Shown here one piece after another: positions 20,648 to 30,031 of a stretch of DNA of 64,000 nucleotides. Location of the stretch: assembly GCF_001042485.2 (NCBI RefSeq), contig NZ_LBMN02000001.1, forward strand, positions 248,001 through 312,000. Reading direction: 5' to 3'. The notes under the pieces are model-generated. The model was not told where the DNA came from, ran no database searches, and saw nothing but the letters and a program-made list of their open reading frames with translations. A program made the translations under genes and the position numbers. The DNA comes from Bacillus paralicheniformis (GTDB lineage Bacteria; Bacillota; Bacilli; Bacillales; Bacillaceae). The first letter of the stretch is position 1. Each line of letters starts with the position of its first letter.

Positions 20648-21487
20648 ATGATCCAGTTTGACTTTGAGTATTACAGGCCCCAATCTGCGCAGGAAGCGGT
20701 AAAGCTCTTTCAAAGCTTGGAGCGCAAGGGGAAAAAGCCGGCTTATTTTTCCGGCGGAACAGAACATTTAATACCAGGACGGCTGAGGGTGATTCATCCA
20801 AATGCCGTTATCGATATTAAAGACATACCTGAGTGCAGAACTCTGCAATTTGAACGGCGCCACCTCGCTTTAGGCTCAGCATTAACATTGACAGAGATCA
20901 CGGAAAACGGCGGCTTTCCATTGTTGAGCAAAGCGGTAAGGGAAGTGGCCGACCATACGGCGCGCAATAAGATTACGCTTGGCGGCAATATTTGCGGGCA
21001 GATCTTTTACCGCGAAGCAGTGCTGCCTTTTTTATTAACCGACAGCAAAGTGGTGACGATCGGAGACAAGGGGGAAAAGCGCTATTTGATTCACGACGTA
21101 TTCGATCAGCAGCTGAAGCTGAACAAGGGAGAAATCCTCATTTTCCTTTTGATTGAAGAACGCTATCTTCATCAGCCTTTTGCAAGCATAAAAGTGAGGC
21201 AGCAATGGGATACGGGATATCCTTTGGCGACGATTTCAGCTCTTGAAATAGACGGACGCGTCCGCTGTGCATTTAGCGGTGTCTGCCCTTTTCCGTTTCG
21301 TTCATCAGAAGTGGAATCTGCGTTGAATGACGAATCGCTCCCTGTAGATCAAAGGGTGGAAAAGGCGATCAGCCGCTTTCCCGGCCCTGTTTTGGACGAT
21401 GCGCAGGGTTCCGCTGAGTATCGCAAATTTGTCATCAAACATACGCTGTTTGACATTCTCGACATGCTGAAAAAGGAGACGTTTTGA
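20648..21487 (+). CDS. FAD subunit of a xanthine dehydrogenase-type enzyme (PucC-like), orphan
   Basis: A 279-residue protein of the molybdopterin-dehydrogenase FAD-binding family. FSGGTEHLIPG near the N-terminus and TLGGNICG near residue 115 are the two flavin-binding loops. In B. subtilis the equivalent PucC works with the molybdenum subunit PucD and the 2Fe-2S subunit PucE to oxidise xanthine. No such partners are present here, although bsn, pucR and pucG are nearby. AAAGGAGG lies 7 bases before the ATG. It is probably a leftover or a subunit for a distant enzyme. Confidence 0.8.
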   Translation: MIQFDFEYYRPQSAQEAVKLFQSLERKGKKPAYFSGGTEHLIPGRLRVIHPNAVIDIKDIPECRTLQFERRHLALGSALTLTEITENGGFPLLSKAVREVADHTARNKITLGGNICGQIFYREAVLPFLLTDSKVVTIGDKGEKRYLIHDVFDQQLKLNKGEILIFLLIEERYLHQPFASIKVRQQWDTGYPLATISALEIDGRVRCAFSGVCPFPFRSSEVESALNDESLPVDQRVEKAISRFPGPVLDDAQGSAEYRKFVIKHTLFDILDMLKKETF

Positions 21488-21580
21488 CAAGCGTTTGAAT
21501 CCAATATTTGCAGGCGCGCGGGATACCATGAATTTGAACTGGCCCTAAAATCGGTGTGCTGAACAAAAAAAGAGAGGTTT

Positions 21581-21611
21581 AAAAAAAGAGCGCCGGGCAG
21601 GCGCTTTTTTT
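21581..21611. terminator. Bidirectional terminator between the PucC-like gene and bsn
   Basis: AGCGCC pairs with GGCGCT, with seven A before and seven T after, so it can serve both converging genes. Confidence 0.9.
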
Positions 21612-21613
21612 GT

Positions 21614-22435
21614 TCAATTCAAAACGCCTGAGCCCCAAATATCCTCCGCCCATTCAGGGTGATCAATGAATGGATTGCGGTTATGCTGGTATTGCTGATA
21701 GATGATGTCGTTCCGCTTTCTTTCAAGGGCATCGACAGGATCTTCATGGTGCCATTTCAATAAAACCGACATTTTTCCGTGGTACGGTTTAGATCCGTTG
21801 TTCGTTGTGTCGTTCATTTCAAGATCCGGCTGGCCGTCGTCCCCTTCATAGCGGACCGCCATATAGAAAATCATTCTGGCGACATCGCCTTTAATGCTTT
21901 TGTCAGGTTCCCAGGAATCGCCGTCATAGCGGTTTCCGGGAGAACCGGGATAGGGGCTGCCGCCTTCGTCGAAATCAAGGTTTCCGCGGGCGGCGTTTAC
22001 TTGCACATCGCTGGGCCTGAGATGATGCAAATCTGTTCCGGGTCCTTTGCTTGTTCCGAAATCACCGTGCGATTTTGCCCATACGTGCTCGCGGTTCCAA
22101 TCGCCAGTTTGCCCCCCGTTCGCCTGTTTAGAGCGCGACTCTCTGGAATATAAGAGAATCACGTTATTTCGATTGGCCGGATCTTCGTCCGTTGCTTTCA
22201 GCGCTTCCCATACCTCGCTGTAAGAAAGCTCTCTATGATCGTCGATTGTGTCGTGAAGCGCTTGTTTTAAAGCTTCGCCTGTTTTGCCTTGCGCCTGTTC
22301 ATAGTAATCCGCCGGAGCCGAGGACTGATGGGGCTGGACGTGTAAGGAAAACAACTGGAAGGCTTCTGCGTTTTGGGTGGGCGCGCACATCGCTGACAGC
22401 ATCAAAATAAACGGTATGAGACACTTTCGGTTCAT
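21614..22435 (-). CDS. bsn: Secreted endonuclease I-family nuclease
   Basis: A 273-residue extracellular nuclease related to B. subtilis Bsn (YurI). It has a signal peptide (to about residue 25, QNAEA). The endonuclease I core includes NREHVWAKSHGDFG with the catalytic His and DLHHLRPSDVQVNAARGN. It would degrade RNA or DNA outside the cell for nutrient nucleotides, which fits its position among purine-catabolism genes. It converges on the PucC-like gene. Confidence 0.9.
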   Translation of the reverse strand: MNRKCLIPFILMLSAMCAPTQNAEAFQLFSLHVQPHQSSAPADYYEQAQGKTGEALKQALHDTIDDHRELSYSEVWEALKATDEDPANRNNVILLYSRESRSKQANGGQTGDWNREHVWAKSHGDFGTSKGPGTDLHHLRPSDVQVNAARGNLDFDEGGSPYPGSPGNRYDGDSWEPDKSIKGDVARMIFYMAVRYEGDDGQPDLEMNDTTNNGSKPYHGKMSVLLKWHHEDPVDALERKRNDIIYQQYQHNRNPFIDHPEWAEDIWGSGVLN

Positions 22436-22514
22436 CTTTCGATTCCCTCCTTTTCATTTCTTCCATTATCCAATCTTTTCATGAAAAGGAAATATCATTT
22501 TGGTTACGGTTTTC

Positions 22515-23561
22515 TTACGGTCTTGTAAATGAAGCTTTCCACCTCTCGAGGGCTTCCAGGCCGGCTTTTTCTTTCAGCTGTTTTTCCGCCGTTCGGACGC
22601 CTTCTTCAATGGCCGCGCAGTGTCCGAACAAATAATAGCGCAATGCGGTATTCATGATGACTTGTTTTCTTTCGTATTCGGTATCGGCCGATTCATCTCC
22701 GGCGAGAACGGCCGTTATTTTTTCCGCCTGTTCCTCAGCAGACAGCGGTTTGTTGAGCTTTGCTTCATCTGCGTAAAGCCCGAATTTTTCCGGCTTTAAT
22801 ATAAAGGAATCGATCACGCCGTTTTTTATCGTAAACACAAAGCTGCCTCTGTGGATCGGTACGTCTTCCGAGCCTTCCGCCCCCTGGACAATGAACACTT
22901 CTTTGTACGTCAAGTGCTGAAAAACGGGATGCATTTTCTGAATGGCCGTCCGGTGAACCGCGCCCATCATGAGCTTGTCGGCATCAGAGAAGTTGACCAG
23001 TTTTTCAGCTGTATTCAGCACGGTGCGGATGCCGATCTCTTCGCGAATTTTCCTCATCCGAACAAACGGTTTGCAAAATGTTTCGGCGGCTGCGAATCCG
23101 ATTGAGGCCTCTTCCAGTGAGTGTGCCATTTGCGCAGGATCAGTCTCAGAGGGGATTCCGAGTTTGTCTAGGACATTTTTTACACTCGTTCCATATTTGG
23201 GCGGCAATGCATCACTGCCGTGGAGAAACACGGGGACTCCGTTTCCTGCGAGAAGGAGCGAGGCGGGAATGGTTGCTAAAAAAGAATGTCTTCCTGTGTA
23301 AGGTCCCGCAAAATCGATGACCGCATCTTTTACAGCTTTGGAAAGGTTCAGTGTTTTCGAGCTGTTCCGCAATGCTTCGGTAAACGCGAGCAATTCCTCA
23401 GGGGACTCTGTTTTCATCCGCTCCGCTATTAAGAATGCGGCGGTCTGGACGGGGCTGGCATTTCCCGTAACGATCGCTTCTGCAGCCTGTTTGGCCTCTT
23501 CATAAGTTAAATCGCGGGCGCCCCTTTTTCCTCTTGCGACTTCTTTAATCCACTGTTGCAA
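22515..23561 (-). CDS. Orphan anthranilate phosphoribosyltransferase-like protein (TrpD2 type)
   Basis: A 348-residue glycosyltransferase family 3 protein. The N-terminal helical domain with LTYEEAKQAAEAIVTGNASPVQ matches the TrpD/pyrimidine phosphorylase family. The PRPP loop is changed: where TrpD has GTGGD, this protein has DFAGPYTGRHSF. That suggests a different activity, as in the YbiB/TrpD2 group, which binds nucleic acid in E. coli. No other trp gene is near. Confidence 0.75.
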   Translation of the reverse strand: MQQWIKEVARGKRGARDLTYEEAKQAAEAIVTGNASPVQTAAFLIAERMKTESPEELLAFTEALRNSSKTLNLSKAVKDAVIDFAGPYTGRHSFLATIPASLLLAGNGVPVFLHGSDALPPKYGTSVKNVLDKLGIPSETDPAQMAHSLEEASIGFAAAETFCKPFVRMRKIREEIGIRTVLNTAEKLVNFSDADKLMMGAVHRTAIQKMHPVFQHLTYKEVFIVQGAEGSEDVPIHRGSFVFTIKNGVIDSFILKPEKFGLYADEAKLNKPLSAEEQAEKITAVLAGDESADTEYERKQVIMNTALRYYLFGHCAAIEEGVRTAEKQLKEKAGLEALERWKASFTRP

Positions 23562-23803
23562 TGTGAACTCTCTCCTTTACATGCTGATCTTTCTTATGAC
23601 TTTACATGAAAATGCAGAAAAGGAACAGTCGAGATTGTCGGCTTAATACTTGATAGAAAATATGACGATTTTCTGGATTGGCCGTGTAGATTTAGGTATT
23701 TTAACTGAAAACATGCTGAAATTTAGAGGGTTTTTCAATGCGATTAATGCTGTAATCATTTAATATGTTAAAAAAGTTAACATGGAAAAGGGGATGATCG
23801 AAA

Positions 23804-25210
23804 ATGGGAATGCCGGCTTACAAAACAGAAGACGTGAACAAGAAAGAAAAAAGCAAAAAGGAATTTCCGCATATTTATGTCATTCTGGCTGTCATGATTG
23901 GTCTAATGGCGCTTATGACATATGTGATTCCGGCAGGCGAATATGAACGGGTGGAAAGTCCGGACGGCAGGGAAATGATTGATCCGGCGTCCTACAAACG
24001 GATCGAACAGACGCCGGTTGATATCTTGGGGTTGCTTACGGCTGTTCCGAAAGGGATGACAGAAGCGGCCCCGATTATCGTGTTTACATTTGTGATTGGC
24101 GGCGCTTTTGCCGTTCTGCGGAAAGCGTCTGTCATTGAGCTCGGTGTCCGTCTGCTGGCGGATCAGTTCAGGAACAAACCGGTTTTCGTTACACCTGTCT
24201 TAATATTCGTTTTTTCCGGCATTTCCTGTTTTATCGGGACGCCTGAGCTTTCCATCGTTTACGTCCCTGTCATTCTTCCTCTGCTGCTGTCTTTCGGATA
24301 TGACCGGATGACAGCAGCAGCAATTGCGTTGTGCGGGACGATCGCCGGCTTTACGAGCGCTTTGACAAACCCTTTTACCGTAGGAACCTCACAAATGATT
24401 TCCGGTCTCCCGCTTTATTCAGGGATGGGGTACAGGGCGGTCATCTTTGTTGTCATTACGGCGATTGCCGCTGTATATGTGCTCAAATATGCGGAAAAGG
24501 TCAGGGCGCATCCTGAAAAAAGCCTGACGGGGAAAGAAGCAGTAGAAGCGGTGCCTGCTTTTAAAGCAGGCAGACGGGTGAAATGGGCCGGTATCGCGGC
24601 GCTTGGGTTGTTTGCCGGCTTGATTGGCTGTGTCATTTATTTCAGGTGGGATATGCTGACAATGGCGGGCTATTTCCTCGCGCTCGGCATCATTCCTGCT
24701 TACATTGCCGGCATGAGCTCGAGAGACATTGCCGAGTCCTTTAATGAGGGCTTTAAAGAAGTGCTCGTCGGGGCGATGATTTGCGGCATTGCAAGAGCTG
24801 CTGCGGTCGTTATGGCCGACGGACAGATCATGGATACGATTGTTTACGGCTTGTCTCATGCGGTCTCACAGCTTCCTTCTTATTTAACGGTTACGGCGAT
24901 GCTTTTCACACAGATGCTGTTTAACTTTTTTGTTCCAAGCGGAAGCGGACAGGCTTTAATAATGATGCCGATTATGGCGCCTTTGGCTGATATTGTCGGA
25001 ATTACGCGGCAGACGGCGATTCTGGCTTTCCAATTCGGCGACGGTTTTTCAAACATCGTCTTTCCGACATCGGGTTACTTTATGGCGACGCTTGCGATCA
25101 GCCGGATTGCCTGGAACAAGTGGCTGCGATTCATCCTTCCGCTGTTTTGCCTCTGGATGGGAGCGGCCGTGCTTTTCCTGATGTTTGCTAACGCTGTCGG
25201 CTGGTCGTAA
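23804..25210 (+). CDS. YfcC/DcuC-superfamily membrane transporter
   Basis: A 468-residue protein with about twelve membrane segments of the C4-dicarboxylate/arginine-ornithine (YfcC, ArcD) superfamily. Landmarks are YVIPAGEYER after TM1 and FNFFVPSGSGQALIMMPIMAPL near residue 370. It probably moves a carboxylate, amino acid or peptide-derived solute. The substrate cannot be told. AAAAGGGGATG precedes the ATG. It is a single gene with its own terminator. Confidence 0.85.
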   Translation: MGMPAYKTEDVNKKEKSKKEFPHIYVILAVMIGLMALMTYVIPAGEYERVESPDGREMIDPASYKRIEQTPVDILGLLTAVPKGMTEAAPIIVFTFVIGGAFAVLRKASVIELGVRLLADQFRNKPVFVTPVLIFVFSGISCFIGTPELSIVYVPVILPLLLSFGYDRMTAAAIALCGTIAGFTSALTNPFTVGTSQMISGLPLYSGMGYRAVIFVVITAIAAVYVLKYAEKVRAHPEKSLTGKEAVEAVPAFKAGRRVKWAGIAALGLFAGLIGCVIYFRWDMLTMAGYFLALGIIPAYIAGMSSRDIAESFNEGFKEVLVGAMICGIARAAAVVMADGQIMDTIVYGLSHAVSQLPSYLTVTAMLFTQMLFNFFVPSGSGQALIMMPIMAPLADIVGITRQTAILAFQFGDGFSNIVFPTSGYFMATLAISRIAWNKWLRFILPLFCLWMGAAVLFLMFANAVGWS

Positions 25211-25216
25211 ATGGAT

Positions 25217-25246
25217 AAAAAGGCGGGGGAATCCTCCGCTTTTTTA
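25217..25246 (+). terminator. Terminator after the YfcC-like gene
   Basis: GCGGGGGA pairs imperfectly with TCCTCCGC, followed by six T. Confidence 0.8.
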
Positions 25247-25390
25247 ATTTCCCATCATTCCTTCAGAAGAAAAAATATGCATAAATATGAAAAAACTAGA
25301 CTTTGAACCTATCTGTGGATATACTAATTTAGTAATTGATCGAATTTAAGATTGTCCGGTATTATCGGGCTTTAAGGAAGGTATCCGCGG

Positions 25391-26587
25391 ATGAAAAAAA
25401 TGGCCAGATTGTATATTCTCATGCTGAACGTGTTCATCGTTATGCTTGGTATAGGCTTGATTATTCCACTCATGCCTACGTTTATAGAAGAATTCGGCGC
25501 GTCAGGCAGCACGCTCGGGTTGCTGATTGCGGCTTCGGGTATTACCCAGCTGCTGTTTTCGCCCGTTGCCGGGGAAATGACCGATAAATACGGAAGACGG
25601 AAAATGATCATTTTAGGCATCGGTGCGTTTGCGGTTTCCCAGTTGCTTTTCGCCTTGGCGAGCCAGATGTGGCTGCTGTTTGTTTCCCGCCTTCTCGGCG
25701 GAGCGGGAGCGGCGTTTTTGGTGCCGGCCATGTTTGCCTACATCGCCGACATCACATCGGAAAAGGATCGAAGCAAAGGGATGGGGCTGATCAGCGCCGC
25801 GATGTCTCTCGGCTTTGTCATCGGTCCGGGAGCCGGCGGATATTTGGCTGCGTACGGGCTCACTTTTCCGTTTTACGTGTCAGCCGGATTAGCCGGCTTG
25901 GCGACGGTTTTATCGCTTTTTGTCCTCCCGGAAACGCTCAGTCAAGAAAAGATGCTTGAAAAGCGCCGCTCCGCTCAAAAGCGCGAACCGCTTCCTAAGC
26001 AAATGGCGCGCGCGCTGCGATCGCCGTATGCTTTTCTGTTTGTCCTCGTGTTCATCCTGAACTTCGGGATCATGAATTTTGAGGCGGTATTCAGCCTTTA
26101 TGTCGATCATAAGCACGGCTTTACACCGGGAGACATTGCCTTTGTCATTACAGCGGCAAGCTTGATCGGCGTGTTCGTCCAGGCGGTGGCCCTCGGGATG
26201 CTGACGAACCGCTTCGGCGAAAAAAAGCTGATGAACATGACGCTGATCGGTTCAGCCGCAGCGCTTGCCGTCTGCTCGATTGCCGGTTCGTACTGGCTCG
26301 TTTTCGGTGCAACAATTGTTTTCTTCATGCTGACGTCCATCCTCCGTCCGGCGATTAATACGCTGATTTCAAAAATGGCCGGTGATGAACAGGGCTTTGC
26401 CGCAGGCATGAACAATGCGTTTATGAGCCTTGCCAACATTGTCGGACCGACGGTGGCCGGTCTGTTATTCGATGTGAACGTGGAAATTCCATATATTTTT
26501 GGTGCGGTCGTTCTCGTGCTCAGCTTTTTGGCGGCAGTCAGCTGGGGGCGGAAGCAGCAGACGCGCGCAATTCCCGAAAAAGTATAA
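25391..26587 (+). CDS. MFS multidrug efflux transporter (NorA/Bmr type)
   Basis: A 398-residue major facilitator with twelve predicted membrane segments. The DHA1 motif A variant GEMTDKYGRRKMII lies after TM2, and the antiporter motif C GFVIGPGAGGYLA is in TM5, so it is a proton-coupled exporter. It resembles Bmr/Blt/NorA drug pumps. The start shown is the ATG at 25391 after AAGGAAGG. The region 25247-25390 shows no obvious regulator site. Confidence 0.88.
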   Translation: MKKMARLYILMLNVFIVMLGIGLIIPLMPTFIEEFGASGSTLGLLIAASGITQLLFSPVAGEMTDKYGRRKMIILGIGAFAVSQLLFALASQMWLLFVSRLLGGAGAAFLVPAMFAYIADITSEKDRSKGMGLISAAMSLGFVIGPGAGGYLAAYGLTFPFYVSAGLAGLATVLSLFVLPETLSQEKMLEKRRSAQKREPLPKQMARALRSPYAFLFVLVFILNFGIMNFEAVFSLYVDHKHGFTPGDIAFVITAASLIGVFVQAVALGMLTNRFGEKKLMNMTLIGSAAALAVCSIAGSYWLVFGATIVFFMLTSILRPAINTLISKMAGDEQGFAAGMNNAFMSLANIVGPTVAGLLFDVNVEIPYIFGAVVLVLSFLAAVSWGRKQQTRAIPEKV

Positions 26588-26590
26588 GGG

Positions 26591-26616
26591 AGCCGGCACA
26601 TATGCCGGCTTTTTTC
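26591..26616. terminator. Terminator after the MFS gene
   Basis: AGCCGGCA pairs with TGCCGGCT, followed by six T on the plus strand. It lies between two converging genes. Confidence 0.88.
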
Positions 26617-26687
26617 TATGGTGAATTTCAAATCATCAGCAATGCCGGTATGGCTTAACTTTCTCCGGTTGCTGCTGTTGGAGTTTC

Positions 26688-28286
26688 TCACAATCCAAGC
26701 AGCATTTGAATTCTGAGCGCCAGTCTCAAGCGCAGGGTTGTGTCCGCATCTTTCAGGCTTTTCCCGAGCAATTCTTCGCATTTTTCAAGCCTGTAGATGA
26801 CTGTGTTTCTGTGGACATACAGGCGCTTGGCCGTTTCAGAAATCTGACAGTGCGTTTCCAGATAGACGGACAATGTTTGCAGGAGCCCCTGGTCATCCTT
26901 CGGCAGGCTGGCAAGCTGATGCAGTGCATGCGTGTAAAATGTCTTCAAATCATCAGCCGGAATCATGCGTAAAAGCTCAGAGACGTCTTTCATATGGTAC
27001 GTCTGGATGAACTCGGTGCTGCCGGACAAATGGCCGGAGTGGAGCGCGTCGACGGCTTCTTTGCAAATGTGCGGAACGTCGCTTAGCTGATGGCTGAGGT
27101 TGCTGATTCCGAAAGAGATTGTCCGCTGAAAGTGCTCCGCTGTATGACGCTGAAACGTCTTTAAAAATCCGCCGACGTCTGCATTCAGTTCAGCCCAGCT
27201 GTCCGTCGCTTCGGCCAGCAGGAAGCAGACGTTTCCCTTTGTGAAAAGGTGCGGAGGGAACGGAAAGTCAACCAGCTCTTCTTCCAGGCGTTCGAACACG
27301 GAATCTGATTCAAGCTGATTTTCCGTGAAGCTGAGCGATTTTTCGCGCCGGTCCAATTTGCCCGCAATGCACACATATTTTTGATCCCACTTGAGCTGAA
27401 ATTCTTTGGCCCGGTTTTTAATTTCTTCAGCAGAGGAAAAGGCGCCGTCCAAAAAATTGCTGAAAAACTCGTTCCGCGCTCTTCGCAAATATTGTTTGAG
27501 CGCATTTTCCTTCAGCAGCTCAAAGGCGATGACATTGGCGGCTTGTTCGAGGGTTAACAGCAAGCCTTTGTCTGAAGGGGAAATCAACCCGCAGACAACG
27601 AGGAAGCCGCATTTTTTTTCATGAGTATAGATCGGAAATACCGAATAGGTTTGTTGGTCGGGAAGCGTTGAAAAACAGGTGAGCCCTGTCCTGTTTCCTT
27701 TTTGAAATATTCCTTCATAATGCGACAGCGTCCCGGCGGCATCCGCTTTTGAGGAGGCGATCGGCTTGAGATGCTGATTGAAAAGAAGAACGGGAAGCTT
27801 CAAAACAGCAGAGACGTTATGCAAGAGCGATTGAATGCTTTTTCCGCTCATAATATGGGTTGTGAACTTTTTTTGGGCGGTAATGGCCTGTTCGAGTTCT
27901 GCCGTCCGTTTGTCCAAAATATGGCTCAGTGTATGATTGACAATATCACCGAGGCGGACATCTTTATTTAGCTCGATGATCGGAAATGACCGCTCGTCGG
28001 CAAGCTTGATCACCTCGTCGGGTATTTTCTGCAAAAAGCGCGTTTTGATGCCGAGTCCGGCGCAGCCCCGCCTGATCATCCTTTCAATCAATTCCTTCAA
28101 TAAAAAAGGCCGGTCCTTTAAATGGTATGCGGTCGTGACGAGGAGCTCGCCGTGATGCAGATAATCGGCAATATCTGGCGCATCCATCATATTGATGTGT
28201 TCGATGTTCCGGGTCCCTCCCGTTTTTCCGGCGGCAAGCGTTGCGCCTTTAAACACGGGGAGTTTCATCATGTCATAGATATTCAT
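26688..28286 (-). CDS. pucR: Purine catabolism transcriptional regulator
   Basis: A 532-residue PucR-family regulator. The N-terminal PucR domain includes VTTAYHLKDRPFLLKELIERM. The C-terminal helix-turn-helix (HTH_30) includes ETAKRLYVHRNTVIYRLEKCEELLG around residue 490. In B. subtilis PucR senses allantoin, allantoate or allantoic-acid-pathway intermediates and controls the puc genes. It is transcribed away from pucG. Most of its known targets are missing from this window. Confidence 0.93.
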   Translation of the reverse strand: MNIYDMMKLPVFKGATLAAGKTGGTRNIEHINMMDAPDIADYLHHGELLVTTAYHLKDRPFLLKELIERMIRRGCAGLGIKTRFLQKIPDEVIKLADERSFPIIELNKDVRLGDIVNHTLSHILDKRTAELEQAITAQKKFTTHIMSGKSIQSLLHNVSAVLKLPVLLFNQHLKPIASSKADAAGTLSHYEGIFQKGNRTGLTCFSTLPDQQTYSVFPIYTHEKKCGFLVVCGLISPSDKGLLLTLEQAANVIAFELLKENALKQYLRRARNEFFSNFLDGAFSSAEEIKNRAKEFQLKWDQKYVCIAGKLDRREKSLSFTENQLESDSVFERLEEELVDFPFPPHLFTKGNVCFLLAEATDSWAELNADVGGFLKTFQRHTAEHFQRTISFGISNLSHQLSDVPHICKEAVDALHSGHLSGSTEFIQTYHMKDVSELLRMIPADDLKTFYTHALHQLASLPKDDQGLLQTLSVYLETHCQISETAKRLYVHRNTVIYRLEKCEELLGKSLKDADTTLRLRLALRIQMLLGL

Positions 28287-28450
28287 TGATCTGTACAGAC
28301 CTCCTTTGTCATTTTAGTCATTATCAACAAAAAATGAGCGGATTTGTGACATTTATGCCGATGTTTATTTTTCATGTTACCAGTAAACTTGTATTTATAT
28401 AGAGAGTTGTAAAGAAATATAACAAGAAAAAAGAAAGGAAGTTTCTTCAC

Positions 28451-29677
28451 ATGACAATTGGCGAAATGAATATTCCGAAACGGACAATTATGACTCCCGG
28501 TCCTGTCGAGGTTCATCCGAGAGTGCTGAGGGCGCTTTCCTCACCTGTACTGGGACAATTCGATCCTGCATTTACAGACATGATGAACGACGTCATGGCG
28601 CTGCTCAGGCAAATTTTTAAGACGACAAATAAATGGGCATTTCCGATAGACGGGACATCGCGGGCCGGGCTTGAAGCCGTCCTTGCCAGTCTCATCAAAC
28701 CGGGGGACCGGGTGCTCATTCCCATTTTCGGACGGTTCGGCTATCTGCTTGCCGAGATTTGTGAACGGTACCGGGCTGATGTTTATACAATGGAATGCCC
28801 ATGGGGAGACGTTTTTGAACCAAAAGAGATCATCTCCGAAATCAAACGGACGAAACCGGAGATTGTTGCGGTTGTGCACGGTGAGACATCGACGGGATGC
28901 ATTCAACCGCTCGAAGAAATCGGCCGGGCCTGCCGGGAGCTTGATGTGCTTTGTGTAGTCGATGCGGTGGCTACAATCGGCGGCACGGATGTCAATACGG
29001 ATGAATGGTGCCTTGACGCGGTCGTCGGAGGTACGCAAAAGTGTTTATCCGTTCCTTCCGGTATGGCGCCGATCACATTTAACAGCCGGGTAGAAAAGCG
29101 CATCAATGAAAGGAAAAAGGTGGAACGGGGCATCGCCACAAGAGAAGATATTGAGCTTGAATCGGGACGCTTGCCGATTTCCAGCAATTATTTTGACCTC
29201 GGCATGCTGATGGATTATTGGAGCCCGAGGCGCCTCAATCATCATACAGAAGCGACTTCGATGCTGTACGGTTTGCGTGAAGGAGCGCGGGTCGTTCTTG
29301 AGGAGGGGCTCCGCGAGCGGTTCTCAAGACACCGGCTGCATGAAGCAGCGCTAATCAAGGGCATCAAAGCGATGGGTCTCGAATTGTTTACGGAAGGCCG
29401 GAAAAAGCTGCCGACCGTCACTTGTGTGAAAGTGCCTGATCGGGTTGACGCGGACCTTGTCAGGAAGATGATGCTTGACGACTTCTGCGTCGAAATCGCC
29501 AGCTCTTTCGGACCGCTGGCCGGAAAGATATGGAGAATCGGGACAATGGGGTACAGCTGCCGAAAAGAAAATGTTCTTTTTACATTGGCTGCTCTCGAAG
29601 CGGTTCTCATTCGCACAGGTGCTTCAGTATCGCCGGGAAATGCGCTTCAGACGGCTCTGGATTTCTATCATGAGTAG
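28451..29677 (+). CDS. pucG: (S)-ureidoglycine-glyoxylate aminotransferase
   Basis: A 408-residue PLP aminotransferase of class V. Lys197 in GGTQKCLSVPSG binds PLP. PucG transfers the amino group from (S)-ureidoglycine to glyoxylate, giving glycine and oxalurate in purine breakdown. AAAGGAAG lies before the ATG. The 164-base gap to pucR is AT-rich and probably holds both promoters, but I could not place a PucR box. Confidence 0.92.
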   Translation: MTIGEMNIPKRTIMTPGPVEVHPRVLRALSSPVLGQFDPAFTDMMNDVMALLRQIFKTTNKWAFPIDGTSRAGLEAVLASLIKPGDRVLIPIFGRFGYLLAEICERYRADVYTMECPWGDVFEPKEIISEIKRTKPEIVAVVHGETSTGCIQPLEEIGRACRELDVLCVVDAVATIGGTDVNTDEWCLDAVVGGTQKCLSVPSGMAPITFNSRVEKRINERKKVERGIATREDIELESGRLPISSNYFDLGMLMDYWSPRRLNHHTEATSMLYGLREGARVVLEEGLRERFSRHRLHEAALIKGIKAMGLELFTEGRKKLPTVTCVKVPDRVDADLVRKMMLDDFCVEIASSFGPLAGKIWRIGTMGYSCRKENVLFTLAALEAVLIRTGASVSPGNALQTALDFYHE

Positions 29678-29686
29678 GCTAATCTC

Positions 29687-29821
29687 ATGAAAACGTTTGA
29701 CTTGCTTTTGAAAGGCGCTTCCGTCGTGTGCCTGGAAGGCGTAAGGAAAACTGATATCGGCGTCGGCGGGCTGATTGCTGTGCTGGGCGTGCTTGACGGC
29801 AGTGCGTCAATACATTTTTAA
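29687..29821 (+). pseudogene. Truncated remnant of allantoinase (pucH)
   Basis: An ATG 10 bases after pucG opens MKTFDLLLKGASVVCLEGVR and KTDIGVGG, which matches the start of allantoinases (DLVIRNATVV...TDIAV...). After about 28 residues the match breaks into unrelated sequence and stops at 44 residues. The roughly 450-residue metal-dependent hydrolase is gone. It looks like a large internal deletion. Confidence 0.65.
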
Positions 29822-29860
29822 GGCAGACGAAAGAGAAGCAAAAGCGGTTCACTGAAGCGC

Positions 29861-29891
29861 AAAAAGCAGCCTGTGATCAGGCTGTTTTTTG
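29861..29891 (+). terminator. Terminator after pucG and the pucH stub
   Basis: CAGCCTG pairs with CAGGCTG, followed by six T. It may be the original puc operon terminator. Confidence 0.85.
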
Positions 29892-29954
29892 TGGGATGAC
29901 CAGAAAAAAACAATTTTGCGACATCCGTGAGAATCTAAAACAAGAGAATTAATC

Positions 29955-29983
29955 AAAAAAAGCAGGCTGAGAGGCCTGCTTTT
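29955..29983 (-). terminator. Terminator of the TetR gene
   Basis: On the minus strand AGCAGGCC pairs with GCCTGCT and is followed by seven T. Confidence 0.85.
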
Positions 29984-30031
29984 CCGTGGTTTTGTGTAAG
30001 TCTCTTTTGGTGCAATCCGATCGATCTGTGT

